From Scytonema hofmannii PCC 7110 (GTDB taxonomy: Bacteria > Cyanobacteriota > Cyanobacteriia > Cyanobacteriales > Nostocaceae), in NCBI RefSeq assembly GCF_000346485.2, contig NZ_KQ976354.1, forward strand, positions 9,692,341 through 9,756,340: DNA of 64,000 nt, read 5' to 3'. The position numbers and the translations under genes were made by a program. The notes beneath the pieces are model-generated. The model made no database searches and had not been told where the DNA came from. It was given only the letters and a program-made list of their open reading frames with translations. Shown in pieces: positions 1 through 8,610 of this stretch (position 1 is the first letter of the stretch; each line of letters begins with the position of its first letter).

Positions 1-1144
1 CTGCTGGTTTGACAACTGCTACACCAATCTCTGTGATAACTTGACCCAAATCTCTAACTTCCGGTGGATTGGTTTCTTCGTCACACTTGACGAAGAAAGC
101 TTCTTGTGGGCTATTGCCAAATAAAGCTCCATCCCGCCAGACAGTAGTTAGAAAAGCCGAAACATTACGTCGAATTCTAGCCCACAGTATATAGTCATTA
201 GGCTCAAAGACTGCCCACTGAGTACCTTCGTCAATCGATTCGCGCAGGAAAAGGAATAGACGACGGACATTGATGTATATCCACTCTGCGTCTTGCCCAC
301 TCGCCAGAGTGCGGGCACCCCAGATCAGAATATTGTTGTTGCCGGGGAATTTGCGAATCACATTGATCCCTTCTGGATTCAATCCTGCCTGATCCGCCTT
401 GGTCACAGTAACCTCAAGTCCTTCAGCACCACGAATGACTTCGTTAGCAGGCGCTTTATGCACTCCACGTTCAGTATCAACACGAGCGTAAACTCCAGCA
501 ATGTGACCGCTGGGAGAAATGTAAATATTTTTTTTAGTTATTGGATCGAAAACCTGAATCCTGGGAAAATAGATAGCACCATAGTCACTATCTCTTACAC
601 CTCCTTGAATAGCCTCTTTGGTGAGATTGAGATTAGTAACTCCTTCGTACCGACCGTCTAGAATTGCAAAGCGATCTTGTAGATATTGATCCTCGCAATG
701 ATCCAGCACAACGTTTTGAACTTCATCACTGACTGCACCAGGTACAACAACTAAGGCAATTTCGTCAATAGGCTTGAAAGTGTCTAAAGCTGCTCTGACA
801 TTTTCTACATTCAGTTCATCGGTAACACGAGTTATCCAACAACGGGTACCACCATTATTGAAAAAGCCGTATACAGCGTGAGCCAAAATTGCATTCCCCT
901 CGTGAAAATCACCAAATGCGGCTTTGAACCTTTCCCAATTGGTAATCAATTGTGGTTGATTGACAGGAGCTAGGGGGTACGTTTCTGGTATCTCAGTAGG
1001 CTGTCTTGTTGGTTTATCTGGCATTTTGACATTATCGGCTACGCGACCAATAAATCCAGCAATACTGGTGCCAACACCAGCAATAGGCATAATACCTGAG
1101 GGTTTTTCCTCAACGTATACTCCCGGCGCTTGATACACGGGCAT
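1..1144 (-). CDS. Contractile injection system tail sheath protein (3' end beyond window)
   Basis: Reading from an ATG at 1144 gives about 381 residues that stay open to the window edge, so the C-terminus is missing. The start MPVYQAPGVYVEEKPSG is the classic opening of phage-tail-like sheath proteins, and later segments (GFIGRV, NGGTRCWITRV, DRFAILDG, GVYARVDTERGVHKAPAN) fit the family. Sheath subunits polymerise around the inner tube and contract to drive it through a membrane. It is the last visible gene of a minus-strand operon with a DUF4255 protein, a context typical of eCIS clusters. In cyanobacteria some of these systems are thylakoid-anchored; that assignment is inference here. Phage origin is less likely given the DUF4255 neighbour. 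Confidence 0.93.
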   Translation of the reverse strand, partial: MPVYQAPGVYVEEKPSGIMPIAGVGTSIAGFIGRVADNVKMPDKPTRQPTEIPETYPLAPVNQPQLITNWERFKAAFGDFHEGNAILAHAVYGFFNNGGTRCWITRVTDELNVENVRAALDTFKPIDEIALVVVPGAVSDEVQNVVLDHCEDQYLQDRFAILDGRYEGVTNLNLTKEAIQGGVRDSDYGAIYFPRIQVFDPITKKNIYISPSGHIAGVYARVDTERGVHKAPANEVIRGAEGLEVTVTKADQAGLNPEGINVIRKFPGNNNILIWGARTLASGQDAEWIYINVRRLFLFLRESIDEGTQWAVFEPNDYILWARIRRNVSAFLTTVWRDGALFGNSPQEAFFVKCDEETNPPEVRDLGQVITEIGVAVVKPA

Positions 1145-1239
1145 TATTTTTACTCCTTAATTCTCAATAATTAAGTTAATAGGGATGGGACGAATGGCTC
1201 GTTAAAGTTGGGGCATAGAGAAGAAATAAGTCATGAACA

Positions 1240-1860
1240 TCATCCTTGTAAGACAAAGTTCAAAGGAGGTTGTGAAGTACCAGGCTGGTTGATGACTACC
1301 GATTGGGAGGTTGGTTGATAGCTCTGTGCAGAAACCAGCACCAGGCGCTCGATTTCTGATGCTTCTATAGAAAAGAGCGAGTAATGACCTTGGTCATTAC
1401 TAAATGTGCTTTCTGTGTTGCCAAACTGCACTTGTGCCATCAAAACAGGTTCCTCATTCTGGTTAAATATCTTGCCTTGAAGGACTGTGGTTGGCACAGC
1501 CATATCAGCAGCAGTCACAATGACTTTGCCCTCAACTTTGGTAGGTACTGTAACTGTTAACATGGCTTTGCCATAGCGCCTAGCAGCATTTGGGACTGAT
1601 GCAGTCAAAGTATATTCGCCCTCCGGTAGCTCTAAGAAATGGAAGTAACCATCATCAGCGGTTCTAGTCCGGTCGGGACGCTCAACCATCAAGTTCCAGC
1701 GATCGCCATACTGTAAAGATTTGAGTTTGAGCCAGTTGGTAAAAGCGGATGGTGCATTAGTAACGATGACTTCGGCGTTGGGGATCGCTCTGTTAGTTTG
1801 GGCATTCGTTACTCGACCAGCGATCGCTACTTGATGTCGAATGAGTTCCCACTTGAGCAT
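1240..1860 (-). CDS. Carboxypeptidase-regulatory-like domain protein of the eCIS operon
   Basis: A 206-residue protein with two beta-sandwich segments that look like carboxypeptidase regulatory-like domains. The first begins at VAIAGRVTNAQTNRAIPNAEV and includes DGYFHFLELPEGEYTLTAS (about residues 10-100). The second begins at TTVLQGKIFNQNEEPVLMAQV and includes NDQGHYSLF. It has no signal peptide. It lies 3 bases after the DUF4255 gene and 95 bases before the sheath gene, so it is probably cotranscribed with both. A structural or adhesive accessory role in the particle is inferred from context only. Confidence 0.75.
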   Translation of the reverse strand: MLKWELIRHQVAIAGRVTNAQTNRAIPNAEVIVTNAPSAFTNWLKLKSLQYGDRWNLMVERPDRTRTADDGYFHFLELPEGEYTLTASVPNAARRYGKAMLTVTVPTKVEGKVIVTAADMAVPTTVLQGKIFNQNEEPVLMAQVQFGNTESTFSNDQGHYSLFSIEASEIERLVLVSAQSYQPTSQSVVINQPGTSQPPLNFVLQG

Positions 1861-1863
1861 TGA

Positions 1864-2436
1864 CTAACTCTCCCTTGAACCATGCATCAGACGGAACTGA
1901 GCGTCTGTAACCAGTGGTGCTTCTACAGGTTTAGATGCATCTACACCAATAGTTACGGTGTAATTCAGAGATGCCTTTGGCTTACCACCGAGCGCCTGCC
2001 AAAATTCCCCTAAACTCTGCAAGCGACCGGGTTGTAGACTACTAGTTGGCAATAATGGCTCTTGTCCTGCTAGACTGCCTTCGAGTACGCTCTCTGGAAG
2101 CTTCGGATGCCGCAATAGCACTTTCATCACTTCACCCAGTAAACTGTGTTCGCTCAAAACGTCACCCGACCAAGCAGTCACTAGATAAGAACAGTCCACT
2201 CGCACTAGAGGCGGTTGTTTGCGAGCTATACCGTTACTCTGCCGCTCTACCAACCAATCATTGCTGCGTAGTTCTAGGTTCTCCCGCACGTCATAGAGAA
2301 AGAAATCAACTGTTCTCTGATTGGGATGAAATTTATCATCAGGTGTATCGAAGACAACTGTAACTTCCTCCGAAAAAACTCCCATCAATTCAGCCTCAAG
2401 AAGTTTTTTCAGGCTATTATCCAAATCTTTGATCAT
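1864..2436 (-). CDS. DUF4255 / Pvc16-family protein (eCIS tail terminator candidate)
   Basis: A 190-residue protein with the DUF4255 pattern: a short N-terminal helix (MIKDLDNSLKKLLEAEL), a strand around TVVFDTPDD, then VDFFLYDVRENLELRSNDW and DCSYLVTAWSGD. This family (Pvc16 in Photorhabdus virulence cassettes) is a core eCIS component, thought to cap or terminate the tail. Its ATG overlaps the TGA of the upstream coiled-coil gene (ATGA), which indicates translational coupling. It is the best marker that this locus is an eCIS and not a prophage. Confidence 0.88.
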   Translation of the reverse strand: MIKDLDNSLKKLLEAELMGVFSEEVTVVFDTPDDKFHPNQRTVDFFLYDVRENLELRSNDWLVERQSNGIARKQPPLVRVDCSYLVTAWSGDVLSEHSLLGEVMKVLLRHPKLPESVLEGSLAGQEPLLPTSSLQPGRLQSLGEFWQALGGKPKASLNYTVTIGVDASKPVEAPLVTDAQFRLMHGSRES

Positions 2437-3440
2437 GTCGATTCATTCGTGGTACGAGAAGCTCTTGTGGGAATTCTTTCTGGTTCCTCCGCTTTTACAG
2501 GCAATGGACTAGCCTTGTAATCATATTGTTCTTTTAGCTGTTTTAGCTCAATATCCTGTGCCTCCCGGATAAATTGATCTCTACGGTTCTGCCTAAATTT
2601 GTCATAACTCTCCCGAGCCTTCTTTTCCTTTTCTACAATTTCCAGTGCGTTTTTATACCAATAAAAATATTTAAACACTGCCAGAGCATATTGCCTCAGA
2701 TATTCTGTCAATTCACTCTTTAGCCATTCATGGTCTTTGACTATTAAATTTTGTGGATGCAACTTTGTATCATCTTTTTTCAGTTGTCTGGCTTGATGCA
2801 AAAGAGCAGCAAATTCTAGACCGTAGGCGTACAGTGCCTTGTAATTTTCTGTCTCAAGAAGAGGTTCTGCCTTCTTATATAAATCATCAAGCTGCTTGAA
2901 CCAATTGGTAACTGTGTCCTTAAATTTTTTATAATTTTCAAAATTTTCCCCTGTTCTCTTTTTAAGTGCCAGCGCTTCTTCGCGGCGACAATAGTAACCA
3001 TTTTCTAATTCTTTCCAGGCACATTCCCACTGCTCCTCGAGATTAGCCTCCACTTCCTCGTAGGATTCTTTTCTTAGTTCACTTATAGCTTTCCGGATTT
3101 CTGTACCTGGGTTATCATTGTCATTAGTCCAATTATAGAGCTTTTTGTAGTTCTCTTCAGCCTTAGGTAATTGTACTCTTAAAAAAGACTGAAAATACTC
3201 TTTTTGATACTCATCAACAATCTTCGGAATTTCTTCTCTATATCCTTTCTCAAGGATGTCAACATCTTTTTTGAACTCCTTGGTCGCTTCTGAATCTGGG
3301 TTTTCATGTAGCTCCTGCTGAAGTCTCTTTTGCAGGCGGTGAAGCAGACGACCAACTGTGAGTTCTTTGTCGAGTTTCCTCGCTTCTTCAACTTCACAAG
3401 AGTCGTTGTCGTAAATCACGATAATTGTCTCGATTCCCAT
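2433..3440 (-). CDS. Charged coiled-coil protein of unknown function in eCIS operon
   Basis: A 335-residue protein rich in Lys, Glu, Tyr and Gln, probably almost wholly helical with long coiled-coil stretches. It has no signal peptide, membrane segment or recognised motif. The N-terminus (METIIVIYDNDS-like, MGIETIIVIYDND) is a short beta-type strand and the C-terminal 30 residues are Pro/Arg/Thr-rich and probably disordered. The gene is the first of the visible operon and its stop overlaps the DUF4255 start. It could be an assembly factor, a tether or a cargo protein; nothing in the sequence decides between these. Confidence 0.7.
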   Translation of the reverse strand: MGIETIIVIYDNDSCEVEEARKLDKELTVGRLLHRLQKRLQQELHENPDSEATKEFKKDVDILEKGYREEIPKIVDEYQKEYFQSFLRVQLPKAEENYKKLYNWTNDNDNPGTEIRKAISELRKESYEEVEANLEEQWECAWKELENGYYCRREEALALKKRTGENFENYKKFKDTVTNWFKQLDDLYKKAEPLLETENYKALYAYGLEFAALLHQARQLKKDDTKLHPQNLIVKDHEWLKSELTEYLRQYALAVFKYFYWYKNALEIVEKEKKARESYDKFRQNRRDQFIREAQDIELKQLKEQYDYKASPLPVKAEEPERIPTRASRTTNEST

Positions 3441-3472
3441 ATTAAAACCTTCCTACATTAAACTGCGAGATG

Positions 3473-3712
3473 GCGATTGCCCAAGGGGTAGTGCCCAGGG
3501 CAATCGCATCTTGTCAACAAAAGCCTTTCAATGTCAATAAAGCCCAAAATAATCGCATTAATGCCCGCTTATTGACAAGATTTTAAGCGATTGCCCGAAG
3601 GGCGGTGGGCTGAGCGCAAAGCGCACGCTCCGCGAACGCCCAATCGCTTAACCCGTAAAAGACCTGATACCAATAGCGATTGCCCTTTGGGCACTGCGCT
3701 TCGCGCAATCGC
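3473..3712. repeat. Three GCGATTGCCC palindromic repeats
   Basis: The stretch upstream of the eCIS operon (3441-4060) has no gene. It holds three hairpin-forming units, each opening GCGATTGCCC and closing with CAATCGC: 3473-3507, 3587-3647 and 3676-3712. The middle one carries a longer GC-rich insert (AGCGCAAAGCGCACGCTCCG region). They look like dispersed palindromic repeats of cyanobacterial genomes. The rest of the gap is AT-rich with no other structure I could identify. Confidence 0.75.
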
Positions 3713-3995
3713 AGTTAATTACCTTTGATATTAGTTTTTCTCTTAGTCTGTGCAACTCATAAAACTCATCCCAGAACTCATAGAAAAACCCATGAAAAAT
3801 AACATTTATAAATAGAAATGGCACTAAAATATTGTCAGTAGATCGAAAAGTTTAGCGATCGCTCTGAAGAATAGAGTAAAAATCAAACACAATCTTACTT
3901 TTGTCACCTTTATGTATTATTTATTACTAAAGGATTAGATAATCTTCTAGGGGAAAGGGAGTATCATTTTTAAATAATGCTGTTTGTTGTTTTTT

Positions 3996-4023
3996 TGGGA
4001 TAATTTATTTCTTGGAAGTCCCT
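3996..4023 (+). repeat. Solo right end of the AGGGACTTCC MITE-like family
   Basis: These 28 bases (TGGGATAATTTATTTCTTGG followed by AAGTCCCT) match the right end of the two longer elements at 12614-12741 and 18938-19075. No matching left end is visible, so this is a fragment. Confidence 0.7.
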
Positions 4024-4060
4024 AATTTGTGTGGTCATTTTTAAAACTCAAGAATCTATG

Positions 4061-4090
4061 AAAAAACTCGGTTTTGCAAAGAACCGAGTT
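4061..4090 (-). terminator. Rho-independent terminator of the 19-residue-repeat protein gene
   Basis: On the minus strand the sequence reads AACTCGGTT, a short loop, AACCGAGTT and then TTTTTC. This stem plus U-tract lies 34 bases after the stop of the gene at 4124-4480. Confidence 0.75.
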
Positions 4091-4123
4091 CAGAAAATTA
4101 TATGTAATATTACTTATCTTTGT

Positions 4124-4480
4124 TTAATCAAGAAAACCCATGAGTGTTTCAGTCTCGCCAACTTCATTTGGAGCTACCGGACGATTACCCATAACAGAGT
4201 AGGTTTGAGAAACAACTAGTTCGCTGGAGCCAATTGGACGCACTCCAGATAGATTAAGAGTGTCAACAATCTCAAATGTATGTGCGCCAATAGGACGTAC
4301 ACCCATCACATTTCTTGTTTCTACAACTTGTAAATTACTAGCAGATATAGGACGAATACCAGAAATCGCCAGTGTGTTACGTACCTCTAGTGTACCTGGA
4401 GATTCTAATTGCACTGGCTTATCACCATTTTTTTCAACTGGCTCTGCGTTCACACTTTGACCTTGACTATTGTCTTCCAC
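4124..4480 (-). CDS. Small protein of four tandem 19-residue repeats, unknown function
   Basis: A 118-residue protein. After a polar N-terminus of about 30 residues it consists of four exact-length 19-residue units: LEVRNTLAISGIRPISASN, LQVVETRNVMGVRPIGAHT, FEIVDTLNLSGVRPIGSSE and LVVSQTYSVMGNRPVAPNE, then a partial unit. The consensus is hydrophobic-x-V-x-x-T-x-x-hydrophobic-x-G-x-R-P-I. The regular alternation suggests a small beta-solenoid or stacked beta-hairpins. It lacks a signal peptide. It has its own terminator and lies upstream of the eCIS operon on the same strand, so a link is possible but unproven. I do not recognise the family. Confidence 0.75.
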   Translation of the reverse strand: MEDNSQGQSVNAEPVEKNGDKPVQLESPGTLEVRNTLAISGIRPISASNLQVVETRNVMGVRPIGAHTFEIVDTLNLSGVRPIGSSELVVSQTYSVMGNRPVAPNEVGETETLMGFLD

Positions 4481-4758
4481 AATTGTTTCCCCCTTTTGCT
4501 TGGTACGATGTATATTTTGAACTGACTGCTTGACCAGGACGGATAAATTTTTATCTTGTGTTACCTGGAATTATTAACTTATTTTACAATACTCAGGAAA
4601 TTCCAAATTTTTCCTTAACGTTCCGAGTGTAGCCTTGATAAACCTGCTATGGGTAAAAATATTTTTAAAGTTACACATAACTAAAATATATTATTAATTT
4701 ATGTAAAATATAGGTGAGTAGGGAGTAATCCCTACTCCCTACTCTCAAGAAAAGATTT

Positions 4759-6759
4759 ATGAAAGAGTTTTGTCTTCAAGCTCCCTTTCAACCAACAGGC
4801 GATCAACCACAAGCCATCGCTCAACTTGTGAAGAGTGTCAATGACAATAATCGGTATCAAACTTTACTGGGAGCTACGGGGACAGGAAAAACATTTACCA
4901 TTGCGTCCGTCATCGAAAAAGTGGGGAAACCTACCCTAGTCCTAGCTCACAACAAAACTCTTGCTGCCCAACTTTGTAACGAGTTGCGCGAATTCTTTCC
5001 CAATAATGCTGTTGAGTACTTTATCAGCTATTACGATTATTACCAACCGGAAGCTTATATTCCCGTTAGTGATACCTATATAGAAAAAACAGCTTCAATC
5101 AACGATGAGATAGATATGTTGCGTCACTCCGCAACACGATCGCTCTTTGAACGCCGAGATGTCATCGTTGTTGCTTCCATTAGCTGCATCTACGGTTTGG
5201 GAATTCCTTCAGAATACTTGAAAGCTGCCATTCCTTTTCAAGTGGGGATGGAAGTTGACCAACGGGAAATACTGAAAGACTTAGTATCAGTTCAGTATGG
5301 TCGTAACGATATAGAAATGGGTCGCGGACGTTTTCGAGTTCGGGGAGATGTTTTAGAAATCGGTCCGGCATATGAAGACCGAATCATTCGTGTAGAATTT
5401 TTTGGGGATGAAATTGACGCAATTCGTTACGTCGATCCAGTTACGGGTGAAATTCTCAAGAGCGTAGAATTCGTCAATATTTACCCCGCACGTCACTTTG
5501 TCACCCCAGAAGAAAGGTTAGATGCGGCGTGTGATGCGATCGCAACAGAACTTAAAGAGCGGAGAGCACAATTAGAGGAAGCCGGAAAATTACTAGAAGC
5601 GCAACGTATAGACCAACGGACTCGTTATGACTTGGAGATGTTGCGGGAAGTAGGTTACTGCAATGGTGTGGAAAACTATTCCCGTCACCTAGCAGGACGA
5701 GAAGCAGGCGCACCTCCGGAGTGTTTGATTGATTATTTTCCCAAAGATTGGCTGTTGGTGATAGACGAATCTCACGTCACCGTACCGCAGATACGTGGAA
5801 TGTATAACGGTGACCAAGCACGAAAGCAAGTGTTAATCGAGCATGGCTTTCGTCTTCCAAGTGCTGCTGATAACCGTCCGTTGAAAGCAGAGGAATTTTG
5901 GACAAAAGTAGACCAGTGTATTTTTGTGTCTGCGACTCCAGGAAATTGGGAATTAGAAATTTCTGACTCTCATGTGGCGGAACAGATCATTAGACCAACT
6001 GGAGTGATTGATCCAGAAATCATAGTGCGTCCTACAGAAGGGCAAATTGATGATTTATTAGGTGAAATTAGAGAGAGAATTGACCGCAGCGAACGGGTGC
6101 TGATTACAACGTTAACCAAGCGCATGGCAGAAGATTTAACTGAGTATTTAGAAGATAATGGCGTTCGAGTCAGATATCTGCATTCAGAGATTAATTCCAT
6201 TCAGCGAATTGAGATTTTGCAAGATTTGCGTGATGGGAATTTTGATGTCTTGGTAGGTGTAAACTTGCTGCGGGAAGGTTTAGATTTACCGGAAGTTTCT
6301 CTTGTGGTAATTTTGGATGCTGATAAAGAAGGATTTTTGCGTGCAGAGCGCTCTTTGATTCAAACTATTGGTAGAGCAGCACGTCACATTCGAGGACAAG
6401 CCATTTTATATGCCGATAACTTCACCGACAGCATGAGCAAAGCCATTTCGGAAACTGAGAGGCGTCGCAGCATTCAGATAGCTTACAACGAAAAACACGG
6501 GATTACACCCAAACCAATTGTTAAAAAATCTAAAAATGCAATTTTGTCTTTTTTGGAAGTCTCAAGACGATTGAATGCGGCTGAGTTAGAAACAATTGAA
6601 CAAAATGTAGATGATTTACCGTTAGAAGAGATTCCACAGGTGATTACTCAGCTAGAAGAATTAATGAAAGAAGCAGCAAAGAAACTGGAGTTTGAAGAAG
6701 CAGCAAAGTTACGCGATCGCATTAAGCAATTGCGAGACAAATTGGTAGGACATTCGTAG
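4759..6759 (+). CDS. uvrB: UvrABC excinuclease subunit B
   Basis: A 666-residue protein of normal UvrB length. It shows Walker [10 protein letters not shown] (about residues 38-46), the beta-hairpin region [12 protein letters not shown], the DESH Walker B-type box, the helicase motifs [15 protein letters not shown] and QTIGRAARH, and a C-terminal UVR coiled-coil ([23 protein letters not shown]) that binds UvrC. UvrB verifies lesions handed over by UvrA and positions UvrC for incision in nucleotide excision repair. The ATG follows a CCCTACT-type heptamer repeat with no strong ribosome binding site. Confidence 0.98.
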   Translation: MKEFCLQAPFQPTGDQPQAIAQLVKSVNDNNRYQTLLGATGTGKTFTIASVIEKVGKPTLVLAHNKTLAAQLCNELREFFPNNAVEYFISYYDYYQPEAYIPVSDTYIEKTASINDEIDMLRHSATRSLFERRDVIVVASISCIYGLGIPSEYLKAAIPFQVGMEVDQREILKDLVSVQYGRNDIEMGRGRFRVRGDVLEIGPAYEDRIIRVEFFGDEIDAIRYVDPVTGEILKSVEFVNIYPARHFVTPEERLDAACDAIATELKERRAQLEEAGKLLEAQRIDQRTRYDLEMLREVGYCNGVENYSRHLAGREAGAPPECLIDYFPKDWLLVIDESHVTVPQIRGMYNGDQARKQVLIEHGFRLPSAADNRPLKAEEFWTKVDQCIFVSATPGNWELEISDSHVAEQIIRPTGVIDPEIIVRPTEGQIDDLLGEIRERIDRSERVLITTLTKRMAEDLTEYLEDNGVRVRYLHSEINSIQRIEILQDLRDGNFDVLVGVNLLREGLDLPEVSLVVILDADKEGFLRAERSLIQTIGRAARHIRGQAILYADNFTDSMSKAISETERRRSIQIAYNEKHGITPKPIVKKSKNAILSFLEVSRRLNAAELETIEQNVDDLPLEEIPQVITQLEELMKEAAKKLEFEEAAKLRDRIKQLRDKLVGHS

Positions 6760-6760
6760 G

Positions 6761-6783
6761 TTGGGTTGAGGAACGAAACCCAA
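6761..6783. repeat. Hairpin directly after uvrB
   Basis: TTGGGTT, an 8-9 base loop and AAACCCAA form an inverted repeat beginning 2 bases after the uvrB stop. It may act as a weak terminator, though no clear U-tract follows. It resembles the dispersed AACGAAACCCAAC repeats of cyanobacteria. Confidence 0.5.
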
Positions 6784-6943
6784 CATTTATAGGCATTTGT
6801 TGAGTTTCTCCACAGCGATCCCAACCCACAAAAATTCGAGATACCTTGTAGTATTGGAGTTGGGAGGATCTACAACGCGTGAAATACTTGAAATGCCATT
6901 TTGTTGTTGCGTAAGTCCTAAGTAATATTATAAAGGAAGCATT

Positions 6944-7426
6944 ATGGTTCAAACTTTACCAAAACCAGTCACTGTTGAAGAATTTGCCGCCTGGTATCCA
7001 GAAAATTCAGAACAGCGTTATGAACTACATAATGCAGCGATTGTTAAAATGCCTCTGCCAGTTGGCGAACATGAAGAAGTTGTTGGATTTTTAGCTACAA
7101 AATTGTCTCTAGAATATAGTCGGCTCAATCTGCCATACTTTATTCCCAAAACAGTTTTCGTTCAACCACCTCAAAATGAATCTAGTTACTCACCAGATAT
7201 TTTGATATTAAATCGACCTAATTTAGTTAATGAACCAATCTGGAAAAAGCAATCAATAATCACTTTGGTTAAGTCGATTCCTTTGGTAGTTGAGGTAGTG
7301 AGTACCAACTGGCGTGATGATTATCACAAAAAATACGCGGACTATGAAGAAATGGGAATACCTGAATACTGGATTGTTGATTATGCTGCATTAGGTAGTA
7401 GGCAAGTCTATGACTGTACAAATTAG
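6944..7426 (+). CDS. Uma2-family (DUF820) putative endonuclease, C-terminally truncated
   Basis: A 160-residue protein of the Uma2/DUF820 group, which has a PD-(D/E)XK nuclease fold. Visible are the N-terminal VEEFAAWYPENSEQRYELHN, the acidic site YSPDILIL, the core strand PLVVEVVS and PEYWIVDYAALGSRQ. Family members usually continue about 30-50 residues past this point; here the frame ends after VYDCTN. Those last codons overlap the start of the UPF0175 gene, so a deletion seems to have joined the two genes. An AAAGGAAG ribosome site precedes the ATG. Activity may be lost. Confidence 0.8.
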   Translation: MVQTLPKPVTVEEFAAWYPENSEQRYELHNAAIVKMPLPVGEHEEVVGFLATKLSLEYSRLNLPYFIPKTVFVQPPQNESSYSPDILILNRPNLVNEPIWKKQSIITLVKSIPLVVEVVSTNWRDDYHKKYADYEEMGIPEYWIVDYAALGSRQVYDCTN

Positions 7427-7664
7427 CATTGATCTTCCAGAAGGAGCTTTTTCAGCCCTACGCAGTAGTCCAGAAACTTTTGTTCAAGAAATGCGCTTAG
7501 CTGCTGCTGTCAAATGGTATGAAGTTGGGACACTTTCCCAATCAAAAGCTGCTGAGATAGCAGGTGTCAGTCGTCAAAAGTTTCTGGAAGCTCTTTCACG
7601 TTATCACGTTTCTCCCTTTCAAGTAACTCCTGAAGAATTGGCTGAGGAGTTGATGCGTGAGTAG
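7410..7664 (+). CDS. UPF0175 family protein, probable antitoxin
   Basis: An 84-residue protein with the UPF0175 pattern: an N-terminal strand ISIDLPEGAF, then helices with MRLAAAVKWYEVGTLSQSKAAEIAGVSRQKFLEAL, a helix-turn-helix-like segment. Such proteins are commonly paired with DUF3368 PIN-like toxins and are thought to be DNA-binding antitoxins. It overlaps the end of the truncated Uma2 gene by 17 bases and the following toxin gene by 8 bases, which suggests a coupled module. Confidence 0.85.
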   Translation: MTVQISIDLPEGAFSALRSSPETFVQEMRLAAAVKWYEVGTLSQSKAAEIAGVSRQKFLEALSRYHVSPFQVTPEELAEELMRE

Positions 7665-8115
7665 GCGATGGGTGATTAATGCCTCTCCACTGATAGTTCT
7701 CGCCAAGATTTCCCAGATAAATCTTATCTTACAACTTTGTGCAGAGGTTGTAATTCCAAGTGGAGTAGTCCAAGAGATTAACACAGGACCCAACGATGAC
7801 CCAGCTAAAATTTGGCTTAGTAACGAAGCAATTTCTTGGATTAGAGAAATAGAACAAATCGATCCACTAATTGCTTCTTGGGATTTGGGATTGGAAGAAA
7901 GTCACGTTCTTTCATGGGTATATAGCAATCCCGGTTATGAGGCGATTTTGGATGATCGGGCTGCCAAAAATGCAGCATTAGCCCTGAGAGTTCCAGTGCG
8001 CGGTACTTTGGGTGTTATTTTACTAGCTAAGCAAGAAGGCATAGTACCTGCGGCTAAACCTATTTTTGAGCAACTAGTTCAAATTGGATTTAGCGTCATA
8101 TGCCTCAACGAATAA
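7657..8115 (+). CDS. DUF3368 PIN-like toxin
   Basis: A 152-residue protein of the DUF3368 group (PIN-like nuclease fold). The N-terminal motif reads WVINASPLIVLAKI, with Asn where many PIN domains carry the first catalytic Asp, though this variant appears to be frequent in the family. Further acidic positions are in LGLEESHVLSW and AILDDRAAKNAAL. The C-terminal GTLGVILLAKQEGIV is typical. Together with the overlapping UPF0175 gene it forms a type II toxin-antitoxin-like unit. The start codon is probably ATG 7657 within the upstream gene's end. Confidence 0.85.
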   Translation: MSRRWVINASPLIVLAKISQINLILQLCAEVVIPSGVVQEINTGPNDDPAKIWLSNEAISWIREIEQIDPLIASWDLGLEESHVLSWVYSNPGYEAILDDRAAKNAALALRVPVRGTLGVILLAKQEGIVPAAKPIFEQLVQIGFSVICLNE

Positions 8116-8131
8116 TGCTCGTATTATACTT

Positions 8132-8159
8132 GTAGGGGCGCAAGGCATTGCGCCCCTAC
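8132..8159. repeat. GTAGGGGCGCA hairpin repeat
   Basis: GTAGGGGCGCA, a 6-base loop and TGCGCCCCTAC form a perfect stem just after the toxin gene. This is a dispersed cyanobacterial palindrome and may serve as a terminator. Confidence 0.7.
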
Positions 8160-8610
8160 GGTAGGTGATGTTGGTTCTTATTCGTTCAACAATTAAACAT
8201 TGAGGCGTTGAACGATCGCTAGACTAATAAGTCGTTTACTTATATCTTATATTGAGATGTAGCTGCTACACAAAAACCTCATGTAGCTGTCATATTTTTG
8301 ACATAAAAACTACATCTCTTTGTTAAGTCACCAGTGTAATTTGACATACATAAATCGAAAATTTACTTAAAAGACTGATACAGTGTTTTGCTGAAAACTC
8401 ACTGAAAGTTCTCCAAGCGTTTATTTGGAGTGAGTCAGTACGAGCAAAACATGGTAGTCATATTTGAGTTGTGAAAGGCTCTTTTGAGTCGTTGTCATGT
8501 GTATTCAGAAAAAGGCAAATGACAACCTCAATGGAAAATTGCACGCTTCATTTACGATGTCCATACCAGTAAATTTACTGTGAGTGATTAGTTGTCAGGA
8601 CTGGAAATAA
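8160..8610. other. Intergenic region upstream of the GMC oxidoreductase gene
   Basis: No open frame or clear hairpin is seen in these 450 AT-rich bases. They contain the imperfect direct repeat GTAGCTGCTACACAAAAACC / GTAGCTGTCATATTTTTGAC around 8260-8310. The promoter of the downstream gene presumably lies here but I could not place it. Confidence 0.4.

Noticed and set aside
293-661. Plus-strand frame inside the sheath gene
   Set aside because: It is antisense to the tail sheath coding sequence and has no features of its own.
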